A DNA stretch of 64,000 nucleotides from Candidatus Krumholzibacteriia bacterium (GTDB lineage Bacteria; Krumholzibacteriota; Krumholzibacteriia; G020349025). The position numbers were made by a program, and so were the translations under genes. The notes under the pieces are model-generated. The model saw only the letters and a list, made by a program, of their open reading frames with translations, was not told the DNA's origin and ran no database searches. Below are positions 15,895-23,950 of the stretch, in pieces. Location: contig DASRJW010000141.1 in NCBI GenBank assembly GCA_035649275.1, forward strand, positions 26,932 through 90,931, written 5' to 3'. Every line of letters begins with the position of its first letter. Position 1 is the stretch's first letter.

Positions 15895-18435
15895 ATGCGT
15901 CCACTTCTCCTCGCCCTCGTCGTCCCCCTTGCTGTCCTGGGCCCACGCCCCGCCGTGGCGGTGCCGCCGCATCCGGCCTTGGGGAGGAACGAGAAGGCCG
16001 CCCATGCCCTGGTCCGGGACCTGTCACAGGCAGTGGCGGCTGGTCTCGACCGGCCGGCACCACGCTCGGCACGCCCGCCGGCTCCGATCCTCGTCCTCCT
16101 CGCCGAGTGCAGCGATCGGCCGCACGCCGCCAACCAGACTCCGGAGGCACTCGCGAGCGCCTTCTTCGGTGACCCACCCAGTCTTCGCGACTACTACCAG
16201 CGCGCCTCGCACGGACGCTACTCGCCGGCGGGTGAGACCACGGCTTGGCAACAACTGCCCCACACGCAGGCCTTCTACGCCGACGGTAGGCACGGCATCG
16301 GCGGCACGGGGCCGCACAATGCTCGTGCCCTGGTGGAGGACGCCGTTCGGGCTGCGGATGGGCAGCTGAACTTCGCGGGCTTCGACAACGATGGCCCCGA
16401 TGGAGTGCCGGCGAGCGGCGACGACGATGGCATGGTGGACGCGCTCATCGTCGTCCATGCCGGTGGCAGCTCCGAAACGAGCGGTGATCCCGACGACCTG
16501 CTCTCGCACACCTGGTTCACCCAGCAGACGGTGCAAACCGCCGATGGCGTCTACGTCTGGGTCTACAGCCTCGTCGCCGCCACCTCGCCCCTCGGGGTCA
16601 GGGTCCACGAGTTCGGCCATCTCCTCGGTCTCCCGGATCTCTACAACCGGAGCGCCGTGTCTCGGGACGCGCCGGGCGGTCTCGGGGATTGGAGCCTGAT
16701 GGGCACCGGCGCCTGGCTCGGGGACGGCGAGCAACCCGGCGACTTCGACGGCCCGAGCAAGATCGAGCTCGGCTTCGTCGACCCTATCGTGCCACCGGCC
16801 AACGCCACGGGCCTCGAGCTCTCCGCGGCGACCGACGTCGCGGCGCCGACTCTCTATAAGGTATGGACCCACGGCCTGCCGGAGATGGAGTACTTCGTCC
16901 TCGAGAACCGCCGGCCTGCCGGACTCGACGCCGCTCTCCCCGGCGGCGGCATGCTCGTCTACCACGTCGACCTGACGCGGGCGACGAATGACGACCCGGA
17001 GAAGCCGCGGGTGCGGCTGTTGCAAGCGGACGGCAGGGAAGATCTGGAGGGCTTCGCGAATGCGGGCGATGCGGGCGATCCCTACCCCGGGACGGGGAGC
17101 GAGTGCTGCCGCATCGCCGCCGACACGACGCCGGGAACGCTCGGCTCCGACGGCAGCGAGACGCAGATCGAGATCAGCAACATCTCCCCCCCCACGGCGG
17201 CGATGCACTTCGATCTGCGGGTCGAGAACCGTGCTTTCTTCCAGGTCCAAAACGAGGTGTTGCGCGAGCGGAGCGGCGATGGCGACGGCGTCCCCGAAGC
17301 CGGGGAGGAACTGGAGCTCGAAATCGAGCTCGAGAACCTCGGGCTCGCCGCCACCAACGTCCTGCAGGTGTGGCGCACCGAGCCGGTAGCGAACGCCACC
17401 TGGAGCGTCGATCGCGCCACCTTCGCCGCCCTCGGCAAGGGCGAAGCGGCGACCGCGACTTTCGTGTTGCGCCCCGCGGCGACGCTCGCGGATCCGGCTC
17501 TCGTGCTGCACGGTGAGGCGCAGGATGCCTCCGGAGCGCAGCAGACGCTTTCCCGCACCGTCGCCCTCGGAACCGCGCGCGGCTTTCTCGCCTGCCTGCA
17601 AGCCGTGCCCTCGCGCTTCACCCGTGACTGCCCGCCGACCGAAGCGCCGTGGGAGGTCGAGGTGTTGCAAGGGCAGGGGACTTGGATCTTGCAAGACAGC
17701 CCCGGCGACCTGGCGCAGGTCTACCGGAACGCGAGCAGCGGCCGCTATCCCAACGCCACGGACGTCGCCCTCGTCTCGCCGCACTTCACCTTGCAAGCGG
17801 GAAGCGAGCTACACCTTTTGCACTCGTACAGCACTCAGGATCTCGACGCCGGCTGGGCTCATGACGGCGGGCGTGTGGAGATCTCGCGGCACGGAGGCGC
17901 TTGGGAAGCGCTGGAACCACGGGGCGGTTATCCGCGCCGTCTCTTCCCGGAGAGCGTGCCGCAGCTGGCTCGGGCCGGTGTGTTCGGCGGCAGCGCCCCA
18001 CGGCGCTGGGACGTCTTTCCCTGCGGCAACTCAAGCGGCAGCGCCAGGATCCGCTTCCGTTTCGCGAGCGACGATTCCATCGCCGCCGCCGGCTGGGAGA
18101 TCGCCCGCGTCGAGGTCCATCTGGCGGCGCCCGAGCCCGCCTCGACGGACCTCCAGCTCCTGGCGGAGCCCAACCCGGCGCGATTCCCGACGCGCGTCTC
18201 TTTCCGCATCGACGCCTCGCGGGGCGAGGCGGCGCTCCCGACACACCTCCTGCTCTTCGACGCCCGCGGCCGTCTCGTCCAGGTGCTGGAGCATGCGCCG
18301 GTGCCAGCGCAGAGCGCTCGCTTCACCTGGGATGGTACGGATCGTGCGGGCCATCCCGTGCCTTCCGGGGTATACTGGGCACGCCTGGAGTGGGGGGAGC
18401 GGAAGGCGACGACGAGGCTCCTGGTTCTACGTTGA
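15895..18435 (+). CDS. Secreted M6-family metalloprotease with C-terminal FlgD-like Ig domain
   Basis: An 846-residue exported zinc protease of the immune-inhibitor-A type. The signal peptide is MRPLLLALVVPLAVLGPRPA. The catalytic zinc site is HEFGHLLGLPD (H238 to D248), with the usual PGGLGDWSLMGTGAW just after it. A middle beta-rich region (about residues 450-760) holds CARDB-like and jelly-roll-like parts. The last 90 residues have LLAEPNPARFPTRVSF, LLFDARGRLVQVLE, FTWDGTDRAGHPVPSGVYWA: a FlgD-like Ig module found at the ends of secreted proteins in FCB-group bacteria, where it serves in sorting or surface attachment. Probably degrades external protein. No type IX secretion genes are in the window. 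Confidence 0.88.
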   Translation: MRPLLLALVVPLAVLGPRPAVAVPPHPALGRNEKAAHALVRDLSQAVAAGLDRPAPRSARPPAPILVLLAECSDRPHAANQTPEALASAFFGDPPSLRDYYQRASHGRYSPAGETTAWQQLPHTQAFYADGRHGIGGTGPHNARALVEDAVRAADGQLNFAGFDNDGPDGVPASGDDDGMVDALIVVHAGGSSETSGDPDDLLSHTWFTQQTVQTADGVYVWVYSLVAATSPLGVRVHEFGHLLGLPDLYNRSAVSRDAPGGLGDWSLMGTGAWLGDGEQPGDFDGPSKIELGFVDPIVPPANATGLELSAATDVAAPTLYKVWTHGLPEMEYFVLENRRPAGLDAALPGGGMLVYHVDLTRATNDDPEKPRVRLLQADGREDLEGFANAGDAGDPYPGTGSECCRIAADTTPGTLGSDGSETQIEISNISPPTAAMHFDLRVENRAFFQVQNEVLRERSGDGDGVPEAGEELELEIELENLGLAATNVLQVWRTEPVANATWSVDRATFAALGKGEAATATFVLRPAATLADPALVLHGEAQDASGAQQTLSRTVALGTARGFLACLQAVPSRFTRDCPPTEAPWEVEVLQGQGTWILQDSPGDLAQVYRNASSGRYPNATDVALVSPHFTLQAGSELHLLHSYSTQDLDAGWAHDGGRVEISRHGGAWEALEPRGGYPRRLFPESVPQLARAGVFGGSAPRRWDVFPCGNSSGSARIRFRFASDDSIAAAGWEIARVEVHLAAPEPASTDLQLLAEPNPARFPTRVSFRIDASRGEAALPTHLLLFDARGRLVQVLEHAPVPAQSARFTWDGTDRAGHPVPSGVYWARLEWGERKATTRLLVLR

Positions 18436-18479
18436 AGGCGGACAGCGCCGAGCCTCATTCCACCACGAAACGAGGAGTC

Positions 18480-20804
18480 ATGCCCGGCAAGCACATCGTG
18501 CTCGCAGCCCTCGTGCTCTTCCTCGGCGCCGGGAGCGCCGCCGCTCCACCGCAGGCGACGGACCTCGTGAGCGTCCTCGAAGCCCAGGGTGAGCTGGAAA
18601 TGGCCTGGGCCTGGCAGCAACGCGCGGCCGTGGGTGCAGCGGACTCGACGCTCGCGAACCTGCAGCGGACGCTGCGCCTGCTCGTGCGGCGCCGGGATTA
18701 CGCCGCCGCCTGGGACATCCTGCAGCGCGAGGGCAAGCGACTCGAGCCGGGAACACGGGCCGTCCTCGCCGCCGCCGTGGCTCTCCGTCTCGATCAGCCC
18801 TCGGCGGCGCTGGCGCACCTGGAGGCCGCCACCGTGCCTGCCGGTCTCGCCGGCTTTGCCGAGATGCAGCGCGCCGATGCCTGTCAAAGGCTCGGGCGCT
18901 GGGAAGAAGCGCGGCGCGCCGCGCTCGCCGCGAACGCCATGCCGCTGCCGCAAGAGATGCAGCGCCGTCTCCGCCTCATCGAGGGTCAGGCATGTTTCGC
19001 TCTCGGCGACATCGAGCGCCTGCGCCTCCTCGCACCGCGCCTCGGGGAAGATGCGCGCAGCGACGACCGCACCGGTCTCTTGCTGCTGCAGCTGGCGCGG
19101 GAAGTCTGGCGGGGTGGCGACACGGAGCAAGGGCGGCGCTGGCTTCTCGATCTCCTCGCCGCCAGGCCCGCACCGGCTGAGTCCGCCTACGCCGCGCTTC
19201 AGGTCGCGATAGCGCGCGGTGCATCGCCGCCGGACGTGGAAACGGAGCTGCTGCTGGCGCGCTACGAAGACCGCAGTCAACGGGCGGCCCAGGCGCGCCA
19301 GCGCCTGCAAGCGCTCGCCGCGAGCGGCCGCTTGACGGCCTTGCAAGAGGGCGAGGCGTGGGTGGCGGTGGCGGAGAGCTGGCGCCGGCAGGGTCGCGCC
19401 AACGATTGTCTCGCCGTGCTCTCGGCGCATGCCGAGCGCATCCGCGGCACGCCGTCGGAACCCGAGATGTTGCGCTGCCGCGGCCGCGCTTGTCGCGCCC
19501 TCGGCGACGAAGCCGGCATCATGGCGAGCTACAGCGAACTGGCGCGGCGTTTCCCCTCCGATCCGAACGCCGACGCCGCGCTCTACGAGGTGGGCTGGAG
19601 GCAGGAGATCGGCAACGACTACGCCGCCGCCATGCGGACCTATGCGACCGTGGAGCAGCAGTTTCCCCAGAGTTCTCTCGGCGACGATGCCGCTTTCCGC
19701 GAAGCCCTCTGTGCCTTGCGGAGCGGCAATCTGACCAGTGCACAGGAGCTTTTCGGCGCCATGGAGACCCAGCATCCCGGCTCGCCGCTGGTGCCGCGTT
19801 CGTTGTACTGGAGATCGTGGATCCTCGAACGACGGGGCGATGTCGAAGCAGCGCGGGTGCTCCGGGCCCGCTTGCAGCGCGATCACCGTGATTCTTACTA
19901 CGCCGTGCTCGCCGCTCGGGCCGACTCCGCCCTCGACGCCGCGCCGACCGACACGGCGCCGTCATGGCGCGACGCGGCGGGGAGTACGGAGAGCCCGCAG
20001 CAGATCGACGGCCTGGAGCTCGCCGGCCGCAACCACGCGCGCTACCTGGCGGCCATCGAGTCGTTGCATCGGACCGGGGTGCCGGCGGCCTCGGCGTCGT
20101 TCGAGGCCGAGGCCACACTCTGGCACTTCTGCCTCGACTACGGCCTGGCGAACGAGGCGTCCTGGGAGACGCGACGCCTGGAGCAGCGCTTCGCCGTCGA
20201 TCCCGGCGCGCTCCTGGAGCTTCTCGCCACGACCTACGTTCGCGGCGTACACGATCGCTTGGTACGCCTCTCCTTCATGTTGAGCCTCCTCGTGCAGCGG
20301 CCCGAAAGCGCCGCGGCCATCGAAGTGCTGCGCCATCCGGCGCCGCTATCCGTCACCCTCGCCGCCGCGACCCGCGAGCACGGCGTTTCCCATGCCGTGG
20401 TGCTCGGCGTCATCCGGCAGGAAAGCGCCTTCGATCCCCGCGCCGACTCCCGCGCCGGCGCCCGTGGTCTCATGCAGATCATGCCCGCCGTGGGGGTGCG
20501 TCTCGCCTCGCAGCGCGGCGAGGGGAACCTCCCGCCAGAGCGCCTCTACGCCACGGACCTCAACCTCGAGCTCGGCTGCCAGCTCTTCGCCGAAGAGCTG
20601 CGCCGCGCCCAGGGCAGCCTGCCGCAGGCGCTGGCGGCCTACAATGCCGGCAGCGATCCGGCGGAAAAATGGCGGCGCCGGTTGCAACCCGAGGAGCCCC
20701 CCGAGCTCTACCTCGATGTGGCGGAATATCTCGAAACCCGGAACTACCTCGATCGGGTTCTCGGCGGCGCCGAGACCTACAGGCGTGTCTACGATTTGCC
20801 GTGA
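18480..20804 (+). CDS. Soluble lytic murein transglycosylase (Slt70-like)
   Basis: A 774-residue exported enzyme that cleaves peptidoglycan to 1,6-anhydro-muropeptides. GAGGAG precedes ATG 18480, and the signal peptide is MPGKHIVLAALVLFLGAGSA. Most of the protein is a TPR-like alpha superhelix (for example YALQVA, YEVGWRQEIGNDYAAAM repeats) as in the doughnut of Slt70. The catalytic SLT domain is at about residues 625-745, with the acid E648 in VIRQESAFDPRADS, then GARGLMQIMP and AYNAG. Larger than E. coli Slt70 (about 645 residues) because of the longer TPR part. The NHL gene follows by 28 bases. Confidence 0.92.
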   Translation: MPGKHIVLAALVLFLGAGSAAAPPQATDLVSVLEAQGELEMAWAWQQRAAVGAADSTLANLQRTLRLLVRRRDYAAAWDILQREGKRLEPGTRAVLAAAVALRLDQPSAALAHLEAATVPAGLAGFAEMQRADACQRLGRWEEARRAALAANAMPLPQEMQRRLRLIEGQACFALGDIERLRLLAPRLGEDARSDDRTGLLLLQLAREVWRGGDTEQGRRWLLDLLAARPAPAESAYAALQVAIARGASPPDVETELLLARYEDRSQRAAQARQRLQALAASGRLTALQEGEAWVAVAESWRRQGRANDCLAVLSAHAERIRGTPSEPEMLRCRGRACRALGDEAGIMASYSELARRFPSDPNADAALYEVGWRQEIGNDYAAAMRTYATVEQQFPQSSLGDDAAFREALCALRSGNLTSAQELFGAMETQHPGSPLVPRSLYWRSWILERRGDVEAARVLRARLQRDHRDSYYAVLAARADSALDAAPTDTAPSWRDAAGSTESPQQIDGLELAGRNHARYLAAIESLHRTGVPAASASFEAEATLWHFCLDYGLANEASWETRRLEQRFAVDPGALLELLATTYVRGVHDRLVRLSFMLSLLVQRPESAAAIEVLRHPAPLSVTLAAATREHGVSHAVVLGVIRQESAFDPRADSRAGARGLMQIMPAVGVRLASQRGEGNLPPERLYATDLNLELGCQLFAEELRRAQGSLPQALAAYNAGSDPAEKWRRRLQPEEPPELYLDVAEYLETRNYLDRVLGGAETYRRVYDLP

Positions 20805-20832
20805 GCGGGCACCACGCCCGCCGCGGCTCGCC

Positions 20833-22164
20833 GTGGTCTTCCTCGTCGCCTGGAGCACTGCGGCCGGCGCCGAAGCACCACCCACCACTCTGATCTACCC
20901 ACCCTGGGGGCACTGCTATGGCCTGCACCGGGTGACGCAGATGCACCTCACCATGCGCGCCGGCTTCCGCGCCAAGTTCGACGACCCCCAGGGTGTGGCA
21001 GCGGTGAAGATGCGCGCCGAGGACGACACGACCACCGCGAAGGACGACGACGAGCTCACCGTGTTCGGGGTCAATTCCGGCCAGGATCAGATCATCTACA
21101 ACACTTCTCTCACCGCCATCGCCTTCTACGGCACCTCGGGGCGGGGACCGGGACAGTTCCGCCGGCCGACGGGAATCGCCGCCGACCGGAGCGGCCTCGT
21201 CGTCGTCGCCGACACCGGCAACGATCGCCTCCACGTCCTGTGGTACGCCGACGATCGCCTCGAACACCGGCGCTTCATCCAGGGCGACTTCGCCGGCGCC
21301 CGCCTCGTCCGGCCCCGCGGCGTCGCCCTCGAGGCCGGCGAGATCTACGTCTGCGATCCCGAGAACCACCGGATCCTGGTGCTGGACCCCGAGGGCAACC
21401 TGCGCCGTCTCCTCGCTCCGACGCAGGATGGGCGTCCGGTGCTGCGCGAGCCCACCGCGGTGGCGGCGATCCGCGCCCGCGCCGACTTCAATTTCTTCGG
21501 TGAAGATTTCGTCGCCGTGGTGGACTCGGGCCACACCCGGCTGTTGCAGCTCTCCCACGATGGCCGCGTCCTCGCCCTCTGCCGAAGCAACGAGCTCGGC
21601 CCGCAGGCCCGGCGCTTCGACTGGGTCGCCATCGACTATCACGCCAACGTCTACTGCAGCGACCGCAGTGGGAGGCTGCACAAGTTCGACCGCAAGCTGC
21701 ACCCGCTGCTCAGCATCGGCCGTCCGGGCAAGCACGATTACGAGTTCGACGAGCCGCGGGGCCTCGGACTCTACCGCCGCTTCGGCCAGCTCTTCGTCGC
21801 CGAGCGCGCCGGCGCCCAGTACCTCTGGACCGGGACCGATGTCTTCACCCCCCAGCTCGCGGACCTCGCCGGCGGCGCCGACAGCACCTGGACCGGGGAG
21901 GTGCGCTTCTTCCTGACCGAGTATGCCCGGGTCCAACTCGAGCTGGTGGACGCGAGCGAGAATCGGGTGGTGCTGCTGCAGACACCGCGGTGGCAAAACG
22001 TCGGCCCGGTGACGATGCCAGTCCGTTTTCGGCTGGCGCCACCTTCCGAGCCGCTGCGCCTGCGTGTGGAGGCCACACCGACGTACTCGTCGAGGTCGTA
22101 CCTCACGGTGCGGAAGCTCGGGCCGCCGCTTTCCTTCCCACGCGTGGTGGGAGCTTCTCCGTGA
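20833..22164 (+). CDS. Exported NHL-repeat beta-propeller protein
   Basis: About 443 residues. GTG 20833 gives a short signal peptide (VVFLVAWSTAAGAEA); no ATG is near and the ribosome site is poor, so the start is tentative. NHL-type repeats are clear: GRGPGQFRRPTGIAADRSG, VVVADTGNDRLHVL, RPRGVALEAGEIYVCDPENH, then EPRGLGLYRRFGQLFVAER. These build a six-bladed propeller used for protein or ligand binding. The last 100 residues look like a beta-sandwich. It sits between a murein transglycosylase and a membrane kinase-like gene, suggesting an envelope role, not more. Confidence 0.75.
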   Translation: MVFLVAWSTAAGAEAPPTTLIYPPWGHCYGLHRVTQMHLTMRAGFRAKFDDPQGVAAVKMRAEDDTTTAKDDDELTVFGVNSGQDQIIYNTSLTAIAFYGTSGRGPGQFRRPTGIAADRSGLVVVADTGNDRLHVLWYADDRLEHRRFIQGDFAGARLVRPRGVALEAGEIYVCDPENHRILVLDPEGNLRRLLAPTQDGRPVLREPTAVAAIRARADFNFFGEDFVAVVDSGHTRLLQLSHDGRVLALCRSNELGPQARRFDWVAIDYHANVYCSDRSGRLHKFDRKLHPLLSIGRPGKHDYEFDEPRGLGLYRRFGQLFVAERAGAQYLWTGTDVFTPQLADLAGGADSTWTGEVRFFLTEYARVQLELVDASENRVVLLQTPRWQNVGPVTMPVRFRLAPPSEPLRLRVEATPTYSSRSYLTVRKLGPPLSFPRVVGASP

Positions 22165-22739
22165 GTCACCTCAAGGCGCTACGGTACGAGGGCTGGCGCA
22201 AGGCCATCCATCTTTCCATGCTCGTGCTTCCGGTCTGGATCGTGGTGGCGCCGGAAGCATGGCGCCTCCGTGGCCTACTCATTGCATTCTTCTTTCTGTT
22301 GGGAGTGGATCTCCTCCGGTTGCGCTGGAAACCACTCGGCCGCTGGTTGCAGCCGCGGCTCGACGGTTCTCTGCGGCCCGGAGAGAAACTCGGTCTCACC
22401 AGCGCGCACTACTGGACGCTGGTGGCTTGCTTCCTCGCCTGGTGTGGGCCGGAACGCCTCGCCGCCGCGGCGCTGGCCATGCCGATCGTGGGCGATGCGG
22501 CGGCGGCCGTGGTGGGCAGGCGCTTCGGGCGGAAGCGCTACGGCAGCAAGAGCCTGGAGGGCAGCGCCGCCTGCTTCGCGGGCTGCATGCTCGCCGGCGC
22601 CTTTTTCCTGCCGTCCGAGCCCCTGGCGCTCGCGGCGGCGGCCGGGGCGGCGACGGTGGTGGAGGCCTTGCCGCTGCCGGTGGACGACAATCTGAGTGTC
22701 CCTCTCGTCGCCGCGCTGGTGCTGCGATGGTGCGTCTAA
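22161..22739 (+). CDS. DGK1/SEC59-like CTP-dependent lipid kinase family membrane protein
   Basis: A 192-residue protein with about six hydrophobic segments. GDAAAAVVGRRFGRKRYG followed by KSLEGSAACF is the signature of the dolichol kinase / CTP-diacylglycerol kinase / farnesol kinase (VTE6-like) family, related to CDP-diglyceride synthases. It probably phosphorylates a polyprenol or diacylglycerol with CTP; the substrate cannot be told from sequence. The GTG start overlaps the NHL stop as GTGA, so the two are translationally coupled. Confidence 0.8.
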   Translation: MSHLKALRYEGWRKAIHLSMLVLPVWIVVAPEAWRLRGLLIAFFFLLGVDLLRLRWKPLGRWLQPRLDGSLRPGEKLGLTSAHYWTLVACFLAWCGPERLAAAALAMPIVGDAAAAVVGRRFGRKRYGSKSLEGSAACFAGCMLAGAFFLPSEPLALAAAAGAATVVEALPLPVDDNLSVPLVAALVLRWCV

Positions 22740-22849
22740 AGGGAAGCTCCACGGCAAGCGTGGGCCGAGGAGCCGAGGGTTGGAAGGGCGCTCAGGGTCA
22801 TAGGTGGCGCGCTCCGAATTCGCTGGAGCGCTTCTCGAGGTGACCGATC

Positions 22850-23785
22850 ATGTTCCTGCGCGACTTGTTCCGCTTCCTGCCGCGAAGCCCGCTCCGGCGC
22901 GCCCTGGGAGCGATGAACCGGGGCGAGTTCGAAAGCGCCGCGGCGCTCCTCGAGGGCATGCTGCAACCACACTCCTTGCCGCCCGAGGACCTGAGCGCCT
23001 ACGCCTGCGAAGCCTACCTGGAAGCGGCGAAGCAGCGGCGCGACGCGGGCGATGTCGCTGGGGCCGTCCGTTGTCTCGAGCGCGCCGCGGCGCTGCGCCC
23101 GGGCTTCGCCGACGTGCACTTCCGTCTGGGTGAGATGCAGGAGCACGCCGATCAGCCCGAGGTGGCCCGCAGCGCCTACGAGCGTGCCCTCACCCTCAAC
23201 CCGCGTTACTTCGAAGCCCGCTTGGCTTTGGCCCGCATCCTCACCCACAGCGGCGAGTCCGCGGTGGCGCTTCGCCACCTGCGCGAAGCGGCCCCACAGG
23301 CACCGGAAGCCTTGTCCCGTGTCATCGCCCGCATGCTGGCGGAAACCGTGGAGGGCGATGGTAGCGGCACGCGAGCGCGTCTGGAGGCGCTCTTCGCCGA
23401 CCTGGTGTCGGCGCCGTCCACACCCGTGGCGGAGGGCATCGAGGCGGCCCGCCGGGCGCTCCGCACCGGGGACAATCTGCGCGCCATTGCGGGCCTCAAA
23501 TCGCTGCTGCAGCAGCACCCGCGCTTCCCGGACCTGCACAACCTGCTCGGGGTGGCGTACGACACCGAGGGCATGCTGGACGACGCGGTGGAGGAGTTCG
23601 AGCGCGCCGTCGCCCTCAACCCCGACTACGCCGAGGCTCGTCTCAACCTCGGCCTGGGTCTCTTCCACCGCAGCCGGCACGAGGAAGCCGCGCGCCATCT
23701 GCGCTGGGTGGAGAAGAAACATCCAGGTCACGCCCTGGTGCGTTCCGTTCTGGCGCAGATCGAATCCTTGGCAAGGCCGGGCTGA
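22850..23785 (+). CDS. Tetratricopeptide repeat protein
   Basis: A 311-residue protein with at least five TPR units, for example GDVAGAVRCLERAAALRPG, DQPEVARSAYERALTLNPRY and GMLDDAVEEFERAVALNPDY. It starts MFLRDLFRFLPRSPLRRAL, an amphipathic basic N-terminus and not a clear signal peptide, so it may be cytoplasmic or membrane-associated. A GAGGTGA ribosome site supports ATG 22850. The layout recalls LapB/YciM or BamD-like helpers but has no diagnostic domain. A 16-base palindrome lies just after its stop. Confidence 0.8.
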   Translation: MFLRDLFRFLPRSPLRRALGAMNRGEFESAAALLEGMLQPHSLPPEDLSAYACEAYLEAAKQRRDAGDVAGAVRCLERAAALRPGFADVHFRLGEMQEHADQPEVARSAYERALTLNPRYFEARLALARILTHSGESAVALRHLREAAPQAPEALSRVIARMLAETVEGDGSGTRARLEALFADLVSAPSTPVAEGIEAARRALRTGDNLRAIAGLKSLLQQHPRFPDLHNLLGVAYDTEGMLDDAVEEFERAVALNPDYAEARLNLGLGLFHRSRHEEAARHLRWVEKKHPGHALVRSVLAQIESLARPG

Positions 23786-23787
23786 GC

Positions 23788-23803
23788 GCGCGGAATTCCG
23801 CGC
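23788..23803 (+). terminator. Perfect palindrome after the TPR gene
   Basis: GCGCGGAATTCCGCGC is a perfect 16-base palindrome beginning three bases after the stop codon. It can fold as a 6-bp stem with an AATT loop. There is no T-run; it may stabilise or end the transcript. Confidence 0.4.
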
Positions 23804-23906
23804 ACGCATCGCTTGCCATGCCGCTCCTGCACGCTGCACTGCCACACTCCGCCTGCATCGACCCGGAACCTCGCGCTGGCTCGCCACGGTTCTGCAGACA
23901 AAGCGC

Positions 23907-23935
23907 TTGCCGCATGGCGGCACATCCGCTAAAAA
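23907..23935 (+). promoter_or_regulatory. Promoter of the PQQ-propeller gene
   Basis: TTGCCG (23907-23912), a 17-base spacer and TAAAAA (23930-23935), in one of the few A-rich spots of the region. Transcription would begin near 23942, just before ATG 23951. Confidence 0.45.
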
Positions 23936-23950
23936 ACGATTCTTCGTGGG

